Shown one piece after another: positions 1 through 5,083 of a stretch of DNA of 5,083 bases; the stretch's first letter is position 1, and every line of letters begins with the position of its first letter. The notes under the pieces were generated by a model. The model was not told where the DNA came from. It saw only the letters and a list, made by a program, of their open reading frames with translations, and did no database searches. Source of the stretch: Spyradomonas excrementavium. GTDB taxonomy: Bacteria > Cyanobacteriota > Vampirovibrionia > Gastranaerophilales > Gastranaerophilaceae. A program made the position numbers and the translations under genes. Location: contig DVOA01000091.1 in assembly GCA_018714005.1 (NCBI GenBank), positions 1 to 5,083 on the forward strand, given 5' to 3'.

Positions 1-593
1 AGGGAAAAGACGTGCTTTTTATGCTGGATTCGGTTACGCGTATTGCAATGGCGCAAAGGGAGGTCGGTTTGGCGGTTGGCGAGCCTCCTGCAACGCGCGG
101 ATACACGCCGTCTGTTTTTGCGCTCATGCCCAAGCTTCTTGAGCGTGCCGGAAGCAACGAACATGGCACAATTACGGGGCTTTACACGGTTCTTGTTGAG
201 GGTGACGACTTTAACGAGCCGATTTCCGATACTGCAAGGAGCATTCTGGACGGGCATATTATGCTGTCGAGGGATTTGGCGCACAAAAACCATTATCCGG
301 CGGTAGATGTGCTTGAAAGTATCAGCCGGGTTATGAAAGAGTGTGTTTCGCCTGAGCATGCACAGGCTGCGGGTAAAATTCGAACGCTTTTGGCTGCGCA
401 TCGCAAAAACGAAGATTTGATTAATATCGGAGCTTATGTAAATGGCTCTGACCCGGTAACTGACCAGTCTTTGGCGCTCTGGAATGAAATAAACGCTTTT
501 CTTTGCCAATCTGTTGATGAAAAAACCGGTTTTGAAGACACGCAGGCGGCGTTGATTGCGCTCGGGGGAAAATTAGGGTTTAATATTTTGTAA
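1..593 (+). CDS. fliI: FliI/YscN-family type III export ATPase, C-terminal part (5' end outside window)
   Basis: This is the last ~197 residues of an ATPase that energises protein export through the flagellar or type III secretion apparatus, acting as a ring on the cytoplasmic side of the membrane. The reading frame is open from position 3, giving GKDVLFMLDSVTR, which is the Walker B strand and the segment after it. It continues with the family block MAQREVGLAVGEPPATRGY, then GTITGLYTVLVEGDD, a DGHIMLSRDLA block and PAVDVLESISR, which fits the ATP synthase alpha/beta signature. The usual length is about 430-450 residues, so the P-loop half lies upstream. The wording matches FliI better than F1 beta, but a non-flagellar injectisome ATPase cannot be excluded without neighbours. 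The usual partner gene fliJ does not follow; the next gene on this strand is unrelated. Family assignment is very secure, flagellar role likely. Confidence 0.93.
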   Translation, partial: GKDVLFMLDSVTRIAMAQREVGLAVGEPPATRGYTPSVFALMPKLLERAGSNEHGTITGLYTVLVEGDDFNEPISDTARSILDGHIMLSRDLAHKNHYPAVDVLESISRVMKECVSPEHAQAAGKIRTLLAAHRKNEDLINIGAYVNGSDPVTDQSLALWNEINAFLCQSVDEKTGFEDTQAALIALGGKLGFNIL

Positions 594-659
594 CATATAG
601 GCAATTTTTGCAAAAAAAATACTTTATATAAATAAGGTTAGGTTTTTAAGGTTTTTTTT

Positions 660-1850
660 ATGTTTGCAAGAATTGGTACTCAGGGTTTACAAAGAATTTT
701 TAATGCGGCACCTGCCGGAGTAAGAGTTGCAGGGACAAATGTTACAAACTCTATTAAAACGGGGGCTCATGATATTGTTGATATTTTGTCAAAAAGGGCA
801 AGAACTCTGAATTTGTACAATTCGAACGGAGGCAGAGATTATTTGTTCAGATTTCATTCAAATGGCGAAATCACAACAATACTTCGCGGTGCAAAATCGC
901 AGGATTTGAACTTTCTTCATCATGTAAAAGCCGGTGAATATACGCTCCCGCGCATGAATAGACAAGGGACACATGCTGCAACAAAGGAAGCAATTGAGCA
1001 GAGCAATAATTATGCAAAAGAAATAATTTCAGAAAATGAACATTTTATTGATGGTTTTAGATATTCCGGACCGAAGGCTCAATTTAACGAATTGGGTCAA
1101 AATATATCAAGGTTTAGTAACGGAAATCAGGAAATCGTAATTATTGATAAAACCGCAGACAAAATCTTAAATCAGACAATTCAAGCTTTCAAAAACAGAA
1201 TATCCGGAAAAAATTTAACTGAAAGCCAAAAAATTGACGAAATGATGAAATTTGTGGATGAAGTTTTTTCTGTCAGCAAAGATCATGCAACACTCGGGAA
1301 ATTAACTGCAAATATGCATAATTTTGAAACAAAAGAAGTTTTGTTAGGTGAAATTTTGAATAGCGGCGCCGGAATGTGCAGGCACCGTGCTTTGTTGACC
1401 AAATTGCTCGGCGATGAGGTTGGTTTGGCTACCAGATTTATTCAAGGGACTTATTCAACAGGCGGGCACGCTTGGAATGAAATAATGACTAAAAACGGAA
1501 GCAGTTATCTTTTTGACGCGATGCACGGCAATATTTTCAATATTTCAAATACGTCAAAAAACCTTGATCCGCGTACATTTTATTACAAAATAACCGATGC
1601 GAAAAATGCAGATAAATTAGTTTTAAAATATTTGGACAATAACACAACTGTAGGAACAATATACAGAAGTCTGGGATGTAAAGGACCTTTTACGATAAAT
1701 TCAAGCAAATTTTTACCGACTGTTGACGGTTATATCGTAACACCTTCATCAGCAGGCATTAAAATTAACGGCAAAGAAATTTTTGAAGAAACAAAACTTG
1801 CGACAGGTGACTGGGTTCAAATTAAAGATCTGGGATTTCAAATCAAATAA
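660..1850 (+). CDS. Transglutaminase/EDR1-like Cys-His-Asp domain protein, possible FHA-like C-terminus
   Basis: 396-residue protein with a papain-like transglutaminase core. The triad is visible as C240 in GAGMCRHRALL, H270 in GGHAWNEI and D286 in YLFDAMHG. The CRHRALL and HAWN blocks resemble the EDR1/transglutaminase-like branch, whose members can be proteases, transamidases or non-enzymatic. Residues 1-235 have no domain I recognise; there is no clear signal peptide or membrane helix. The tail (about 335-396) looks beta-rich, and its end, with GIKINGKEI and LATGDWVQI, resembles the second half of an FHA fold, though the FHA Gly-Arg and Ser-x-x-His signatures are missing. The ATG at 660 follows a modest AAGG (648-651) and a run of eight T. 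The gene is visibly more A+T-rich than the fliI end before it. Its substrate is unknown. Proximity to an export ATPase allows, but does not show, that it is secreted. Confidence 0.8.
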   Translation: MFARIGTQGLQRIFNAAPAGVRVAGTNVTNSIKTGAHDIVDILSKRARTLNLYNSNGGRDYLFRFHSNGEITTILRGAKSQDLNFLHHVKAGEYTLPRMNRQGTHAATKEAIEQSNNYAKEIISENEHFIDGFRYSGPKAQFNELGQNISRFSNGNQEIVIIDKTADKILNQTIQAFKNRISGKNLTESQKIDEMMKFVDEVFSVSKDHATLGKLTANMHNFETKEVLLGEILNSGAGMCRHRALLTKLLGDEVGLATRFIQGTYSTGGHAWNEIMTKNGSSYLFDAMHGNIFNISNTSKNLDPRTFYYKITDAKNADKLVLKYLDNNTTVGTIYRSLGCKGPFTINSSKFLPTVDGYIVTPSSAGIKINGKEIFEETKLATGDWVQIKDLGFQIK

Positions 1851-1858
1851 TTCGATTT

Positions 1859-2005
1859 TTATTTAAAAAGCTGAAAAGTATCGCATTTGAGCTCTTTTAG
1901 CGGAGAACCCTTTCTGCAAGCAGGGCATTCGTTCATTTCGTTTTTTTTAAACAGGTTTTTTTTGAATAAACTTAAATCGGCTGTGTTGATTTGCGTAATT
2001 TTCAA
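1859..2005 (-). CDS. Candidate small cysteine-motif protein, 48 residues, TTG start
   Basis: Unrecognised small protein. It starts MKITQINTADLSLFKKN, is rich in Lys in its first half, then carries ECPACRKG and a third cysteine in LKCDTF before ending QLFK. CPxC followed by a distant Cys resembles half of a zinc knuckle or zinc ribbon. Three cysteines are one short of a classic four-Cys site, so a dimeric or mixed-ligand site would be needed. The TTG at 2005-2003 is chosen because AGGGAG lies 8 bases upstream, an in-frame TAG stands five codons before it, and a good -10/-35 lies further upstream. The only in-frame ATG (1936-1934) would leave just 25 residues. The gene is convergent with the transglutaminase-like gene and divergent from the transporter gene. 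It contains two runs of eight A on its coding strand. It could be a chance ORF or a gene remnant; the combined start signals make a real gene somewhat more likely than not. Confidence 0.5.
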   Translation of the reverse strand: MKITQINTADLSLFKKNLFKKNEMNECPACRKGSPLKELKCDTFQLFK

Positions 2006-2013
2006 GGCTCCGT

Positions 2014-2019
2014 CTCCCT
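2014..2019 (-). promoter_or_regulatory. Ribosome binding site AGGGAG for the small Cys protein
   Basis: On the minus strand AGGGAG is followed by 8 bases and then the TTG at 2005-2003. This spacing is ideal and is the main reason for choosing a TTG start. A second GGAG (2008-2011) lies only 2 bases from TTG and is too close to serve. Confidence 0.5.
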
Positions 2020-2024
2020 ATTCG

Positions 2025-2037
2025 TCACTTTGAGTGA
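2025..2037 (-). repeat. Short leader inverted repeat, 5-bp arms with 3-base loop
   Basis: TCACT (2025-2029), TTG, AGTGA (2033-2037) is a perfect small dyad. It sits between the predicted start of the minus-strand transcript (about 2041) and its ribosome binding site at 2014-2019, so it would form a 5' leader hairpin. Outer bases ATTC (2020-2023) and GAAT (2036-2039) could pair alternatively. It is short enough to be chance. Confidence 0.3.
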
Positions 2038-2047
2038 ATGAGTTTAT

Positions 2048-2076
2048 ATTATAACAGATATTTTAATAATTGTACA
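2048..2076 (-). promoter_or_regulatory. Sigma70-type promoter for the small Cys gene
   Basis: On the minus strand there is a perfect -10 TATAAT (2053-2048) and a -35 TGTACA (2076-2071), four of six matches to TTGACA, separated by exactly 17 bases. Transcription would start near 2041, leaving a leader of about 35 bases before the TTG codon. The -35 lies inside the inverted repeat at 2064-2090, so a protein bound there would block this promoter. Confidence 0.5.
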
Positions 2077-2090
2077 GAGTACAATTAATA
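2064..2090. repeat. 27-bp inverted repeat, probable operator
   Basis: The core is a perfect dyad: TAATTGTAC (2067-2075), AGA, GTACAATTA (2079-2087). With one mismatched pair (2066/2088) the symmetry extends to 2064-2090. Its length, odd-length centre and position over the -35 of the minus-strand promoter suit a dimeric repressor rather than a terminator, since neither side has a following T run tied to a gene end. GTAC half-sites occur in cyanobacterial-type LexA boxes, but the spacing here differs by one base, so I do not assign a regulator. It lies about 110 bases upstream of the transporter start codon and might affect both genes. Confidence 0.6.
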
Positions 2091-2133
2091 TTTCTTTATA
2101 TTAACCACAAAATCGACCCGGAGACATTGATAA

Positions 2134-2164
2134 TTGCATAATCTTTATATTTTGATATTATAAT
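2134..2164 (+). promoter_or_regulatory. Candidate promoter of the CDF-CorC gene
   Basis: A perfect TATAAT lies at 2159-2164, overlapping TATTAT at 2156-2161. The nearest -35-like element is TTGCAT at 2134-2139, with 19 or 16 bases of spacing respectively, so the -10 is good and the -35 weak. Weak -35 elements are common at activator-dependent promoters. The region is very A+T-rich, which raises the chance of false matches. Confidence 0.4.
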
Positions 2165-2188
2165 AGTATTAATTGAAGGTTAAAAAAT

Positions 2189-2193
2189 AAGGA
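2189..2193 (+). promoter_or_regulatory. Ribosome binding site AAGGA of the CDF-CorC gene
   Basis: AAGGA is followed by 5 bases and then the ATG at 2199. This supports that start and shows the gene has its own strong initiation signal, unlike the two genes downstream of it. Confidence 0.7.
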
Positions 2194-2198
2194 AAACT

Positions 2199-4055
2199 AT
2201 GTCATCAGACAGGATTACGGAAGAAAAAGTCGAAAACCCTGATAATATTGAACAAGTCGAAGATTACTGCTCGCAGATTGATGAAGAAAAATCCCGCACG
2301 CTGGCGGTTGTAAGAGCGTTCATAGCAAATATTGGCATAGCGCTTGTGAAACTGATTTGTTTCTTCTTTTCTCACTCATCAGCGATGCTTTCGGAGGCAA
2401 TTCATTCCGGAGTGGACTCGTTCAACAGCGTTTGCCTTTACGTCGGTATAAAACGAGGCTCAAGGCCCGCTGACAACGCCCATCCTTTCGGATACGGGCT
2501 GGAAGCCAATGTCTGGGCGATGTTTGCGTCAATATTGATGCTTGGTGGTACTTTTATCGCGTTTTACAGCGGTTTTGACAAATTTTTCAATGTCCACGAT
2601 CATTCCGACCTGTTGAACAATTATCCTTACATCGCTGTTGCTCTTGTTTGCAGCATTTTGTTCGAGGCATGGGCGGTTGCAAGCGCTTCAAAGGCTGTTT
2701 TGCACGAAGTTGAAATTGAGGAGAAAAATCCGTTCAAATCGTTCTTTATTTCGTTAAAATATATCAGAAAAACCAAAAGTCCGACCACAAAATTCGTCTG
2801 GTATGAAGATGTAGCGGCGCTAACCGGTGTTGTTGTTGCGTTTATCGCACTTTCACTGGCGAAATTCGTCATGCCTCCGGAAACTGCCTACGTGCCCGAC
2901 GCAATCGCTTCCATAATCATTGGTTTCATTCTTTTGATACTTGCGATTTACCTTTTAAGGCATAATGTGAGCTCATTGACCGTTCAGTCGGCAGAACCGG
3001 GCGTTGAGGAGAAAATTCGCGAGGTTGCTGGCGATATCCACGGAATTACGGATGTTGTTGAGCTGAAAACCATTGATTTGGGCTCGTCAGGGCTGATTAT
3101 TAACATGACAATCGAAGTTGACCCCGAAACCCAGATGAAAGACGCTGACGACATCGCAGATATGCTCGAAAGAAACATCAAAAAACGTCTCAAAAACGTT
3201 ACGCATATTACGATTGAGCTGCAGGCTCACGACGCGGAGGACAACTGGGAAGAAAAATTCGGAAAAATCATCTCAGAGGGCATTGATATCGGCGCAATCG
3301 ACTGCAACGAGGCTAAAATGCTTTCTAATTTCTACGGGTTTGCAAATACCGTTGTAAAAGAAATTATGGTGCCCAGAACGGACATTTTTCTTATCAGCAC
3401 GGAAGAAAATATTAACGAACTGGCGGATATGATTATTTCGTCGGGTCATACGAGAATTCCTATTTATAAAGACAATCCGGACGACCTCATCGGCGTGATA
3501 AACGCAAAAGATGTGCTTAAATTCTTCAAAAACGGCGGCATAAGCGAGAATTTTTCAATAGAATCGCTCGCAAGAGATATCCTTATTGTTCCTGAAAACA
3601 AGTTTATTTCCGACCTTTTGAGCGATTTTACCTCTTCGAAGAACCAGATTGCGGCTGTTGTCGACGAACACGGCGGGGTTGCGGGGATTGTTACGATTGA
3701 AGATATTCTTGAAGAAATTGTCGGTGAAATTTATGATGAATTCGACAAGGTGGAAACGCCCGAAGTCATTAAAATCGACGAAAACACGCTCAATGTTTCC
3801 TGCAAAATGAGTATTGACGACATAAACGAGAAATATGACCTTGATATCCCGAATGAGGATTTTCAGACCATCGGCGGCTATGTTTTCGGGCTTTTGGGCA
3901 GAGAACCCGAGGTTTTTGACGTTATTGAGGACAGAAATATCACATATACGGTTCTGGACGTTGACGGACGCAGGATTTCGAGGATAAAAATGCACAAGGA
4001 AACGCCTTTTGCCGAGGTAAGGCGCCCCGAGGATAATTTTAACCCCGAGGCTTAA
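2199..4055 (+). CDS. Fusion of a ZnT9-like cation diffusion facilitator with a CBS-pair/CorC_HlyC regulatory module
   Basis: One uninterrupted 618-residue protein of the inner membrane. Residues about 34-252 form six predicted helices of a CDF carrier, which normally exports Zn2+ or similar divalent metals against protons. The TM2 metal site is H69/D73 in HSGVD; HPFGYG follows at 95-100. TM5 begins with E203-D204 in WYEDVAALTG, as in the SLC30A9/ZnT9-like branch, instead of the classic HxxxD. Residues about 262-345 are the CDF C-terminal dimerisation domain. After a hinge, residues about 350-380 resemble the segment that precedes the CBS pair in CorC/HlyC proteins. Then come two CBS domains (about 384-445 and 454-510), with VPRTDI at 391-396 and a nucleotide-site-like GIVTIEDI (T499, D502), and a CorC_HlyC domain (about 522-600). 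In CorC/CNNM proteins this module follows a DUF21 membrane domain and binds Mg-ATP; here the CDF carrier takes the place of DUF21. Both families are clear; the transported metal and the gating idea are inference. Confidence 0.93.
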   Translation: MSSDRITEEKVENPDNIEQVEDYCSQIDEEKSRTLAVVRAFIANIGIALVKLICFFFSHSSAMLSEAIHSGVDSFNSVCLYVGIKRGSRPADNAHPFGYGLEANVWAMFASILMLGGTFIAFYSGFDKFFNVHDHSDLLNNYPYIAVALVCSILFEAWAVASASKAVLHEVEIEEKNPFKSFFISLKYIRKTKSPTTKFVWYEDVAALTGVVVAFIALSLAKFVMPPETAYVPDAIASIIIGFILLILAIYLLRHNVSSLTVQSAEPGVEEKIREVAGDIHGITDVVELKTIDLGSSGLIINMTIEVDPETQMKDADDIADMLERNIKKRLKNVTHITIELQAHDAEDNWEEKFGKIISEGIDIGAIDCNEAKMLSNFYGFANTVVKEIMVPRTDIFLISTEENINELADMIISSGHTRIPIYKDNPDDLIGVINAKDVLKFFKNGGISENFSIESLARDILIVPENKFISDLLSDFTSSKNQIAAVVDEHGGVAGIVTIEDILEEIVGEIYDEFDKVETPEVIKIDENTLNVSCKMSIDDINEKYDLDIPNEDFQTIGGYVFGLLGREPEVFDVIEDRNITYTVLDVDGRRISRIKMHKETPFAEVRRPEDNFNPEA

Positions 4056-4098
4056 CAATTTGCCCGCATTGAAGTAATTTTGGTAATATATTCATACA

Positions 4099-4614
4099 AT
4101 GGACAACACATCGTTAAAAGCTAGAATAGAGGCGGTTTTATTCATTACGGCGCAGGCGCTCGAGATTAAAGATATCGCCGAAATACTCAAAGAAGATGAA
4201 GAAGTGATTGAAGAAGCGCTTCTTGAGCTTATTATGGACTATTCTGCGCGCGAGGGCGCTCTGGAAATCGACGATGAAAACGGTTATATTCTCCAGGTTA
4301 AAGAGGAGTTTATGGACATTGTGGAGCAGCTCTGTCCGGTTGAATTAAAGCCGCCTGTGCTCAAAACGCTGACAATCATCGCGCTCAAAGAGCCTATCCG
4401 CCAGTCGCAGCTTAAAGAATTGCGCTCAAACGCTTATGAGCATGTTGCCGAACTGCTGAAAATGGGGCTGATTTCAAGAACCCGCGATAAAAACGGCCGT
4501 TCTTTCAACCTGAAAACCACACCGAAATTCGCCGAATACTTCAAACTCAAAGGCGATGCAAAATCGCTTGCAAAAATCATTGAAATTGAAAAGCAGGCGA
4601 AAGAATCTGACTAA
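4099..4614 (+). CDS. scpB: Segregation and condensation protein B (ScpB)
   Basis: 171 residues, slightly below the usual ~180-200. ScpB dimers join the kleisin ScpA and the SMC ATPase in the condensin complex that organises and separates chromosomes. The opening LKARIEAVLFITAQALEIKD is the family N-terminus. A first winged-helix domain covers about 1-80 and a second about 84-150, where LKTLTIIALKEPIRQSQLKE is followed by NAYEHVAELLKMGLI, the ScpB block usually written Y-x-x-x-x-x-L-L-x-x-G-L-I. The ATG at 4099 fits the family start exactly, yet no Shine-Dalgarno sequence lies at a useful distance. The 43 bases before it contain a TGGTAATAT extended -10-like element (4081-4089), which would give an almost leaderless message; coupling to the upstream gene is the alternative. 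The usual partner scpA is not beside it in this window. Confidence 0.9.
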   Translation: MDNTSLKARIEAVLFITAQALEIKDIAEILKEDEEVIEEALLELIMDYSAREGALEIDDENGYILQVKEEFMDIVEQLCPVELKPPVLKTLTIIALKEPIRQSQLKELRSNAYEHVAELLKMGLISRTRDKNGRSFNLKTTPKFAEYFKLKGDAKSLAKIIEIEKQAKESD

Positions 4615-4616
4615 AT

Positions 4617-5083
4617 ATGAAAAATTTGACCCTTTCAGAAAAAAGAGAGTTTTATTCGGCGCTTCTTTCCTTGTACGGCGCAGGATTCTCCTATACAGAC
4701 GCGTTTTCGTCGATTGAAACATCAACACGAAACAAAAACATAAAAATCCTCGCAAAATGCTTCCGTGTTGAGGTTCAAAACGGGGTTCCCTTTGATAAAA
4801 TCGTCATAAAATACAAAGAAATGCTCGGAGTGCCCTACGCGCTGTTGCTGAGCGCAGGGGATAAATCCGGCAAGCTCGACGAAATTCTTGCGACGATTTT
4901 GAGCGACTTAAAACGGTTGACAGGACTGCGAAACGGGCTTATTGCGTCGCTTACTTATCCTGTGTTGATGTTTTTTGCGGCGCTGGGGGTTTTGTTATTT
5001 TGCAGATTTTGTTTTTTCAAGATATTTGATGTAATGTACACGACGGGCATGAGTCCGGAGGCGATGATGTCGCTGGCTGTGAC
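4617..5083 (+). CDS. Type II secretion/type IV pilus F-domain inner-membrane protein, N-terminal part (runs off window)
   Basis: 155 residues are present and the frame stays open at the window end. This is a T2SSF domain of the GspF/PilC/ComGB family, the inner-membrane platform protein that works with the assembly ATPase to build pilus or pseudopilus fibres. FYSALLSLYGAGFSYTDAF is the opening of the domain. LLSAGDKSGKLDEIL is the A-G-E-x-S-G-x-L block with Asp for Glu, and LIASLTYPVLMFF leads into the first membrane helix (about 108-136). The protein starts directly at the domain, without the ~60-residue N-terminal extension of GspF/PilC, which is more like ComGB. A second F domain would be expected beyond the window. 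The ATG is two bases after the scpB stop and is the first possible start, since TGA at 4608-4610 closes the frame upstream. No ribosome binding site is seen, so translational coupling to scpB is likely. Confidence 0.85.
   Translation, partial: MKNLTLSEKREFYSALLSLYGAGFSYTDAFSSIETSTRNKNIKILAKCFRVEVQNGVPFDKIVIKYKEMLGVPYALLLSAGDKSGKLDEILATILSDLKRLTGLRNGLIASLTYPVLMFFAALGVLLFCRFCFFKIFDVMYTTGMSPEAMMSLAV

Larger units (their letters stand above)
1851..2198. other. 348-base region without a long plus-strand gene: small minus-strand ORF plus divergent regulatory region
   Basis: The left half (1859-2005) reads best as a short minus-strand gene convergent with the transglutaminase-like gene; their stop codons are separated by only 8 bases. 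The right half (about 2006-2198) holds its ribosome binding site, a leader hairpin, a minus-strand -10/-35 pair, a strong inverted repeat and the plus-strand promoter and ribosome binding site of the transporter gene. I see no tRNA, CRISPR array, insertion-sequence end or convincing intrinsic terminator here. Confidence 0.6.

Noticed and set aside
608..632. TTGCAA with TATATA/TATAAA as promoter of the transglutaminase-like gene
   Set aside because: Spacing is only 11-13 bases, and no other -35 fits; the stretch is simply A+T-rich.
1840..1858. AAATC / GATTT dyad between the convergent stop codons as a bidirectional terminator
   Set aside because: Five weak base pairs with a long loop; too unstable to call.
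1909..1925. Hairpin with CTGC-AA-GCAG core followed 15 bases later by T runs, as a terminator for the transglutaminase-like gene
   Set aside because: Stem is only four pairs with a bulge, the T run is too far away, and the bases are better explained as the CPAC codons of the minus-strand ORF.
2085..2104. Second inverted repeat TTAATAT / ATATTAA with a 6-base loop, overlapping the right arm of the main dyad
   Set aside because: All A/T arms in a very A+T-rich stretch; expected by chance.
4025..4050. Direct repeat CCCCGAGG, two copies 18 bases apart
   Set aside because: Encodes the repeated Pro-Glu at the protein's C-terminus; no sign of a functional element.
3555..4058. Minus-strand 167-residue frame opposite the CorC_HlyC region
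   Set aside because: Overlaps fully with a coding region of certain family; no recognisable domain, an antisense shadow.
4474..4755. Minus-strand 93-residue frame over the scpB/F-domain junction
   Set aside because: Antisense to two well-supported genes; Phe/Arg-rich low-quality translation.

Overview
This is bacterial DNA, gene-dense and moderately A+T-rich. It carries an FliI-type secretion ATPase, the chromosome-segregation protein ScpB and a type II secretion/type IV pilus F-domain protein. The lineage cannot be settled from the sequence. My low-confidence guess is a non-photosynthetic relative of cyanobacteria (Vampirovibrionia/Gastranaerophilales), based only on gene mix and protein style.

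Layout, left to right. Positions 1-593 hold the 3' end of an fliI-like gene. Positions 660-1850 encode a transglutaminase/EDR1-like Cys-His-Asp protein with a possible FHA-like C-terminus. Positions 1851-2198 contain no long plus-strand gene. They do hold a candidate 48-codon minus-strand gene for a cysteine-containing small protein (1859-2005), with a good ribosome binding site and a good -10/-35 pair. A strong 27-bp inverted repeat covers that -35. A separate plus-strand promoter region and ribosome binding site precede the next gene. Positions 2199-4055 encode one continuous 618-residue protein in which a ZnT9-like cation diffusion facilitator is joined to the cytoplasmic CBS-pair and CorC_HlyC module normally found behind a DUF21/CNNM membrane domain. 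Positions 4099-4614 are scpB. From 4617 to the window end is the 5' part of a gspF/pilC/comGB-like gene, nearly touching scpB.

The standout is the CDF-CorC fusion. It suggests a metal efflux carrier controlled by a nucleotide- and Mg-sensing module borrowed from CorC/CNNM proteins, an arrangement I do not recognise as a standard family architecture. Second is the divergent regulatory region upstream of it, where a probable operator sits on the promoter of the small Cys protein and could also affect the transporter gene. The four large genes and the partial ones share one strand but do not form one obvious pathway. scpB and the F-domain gene are probably co-transcribed. The fliI end and the transglutaminase-like gene are close together but functionally unlinked, unless the latter is a secreted substrate.
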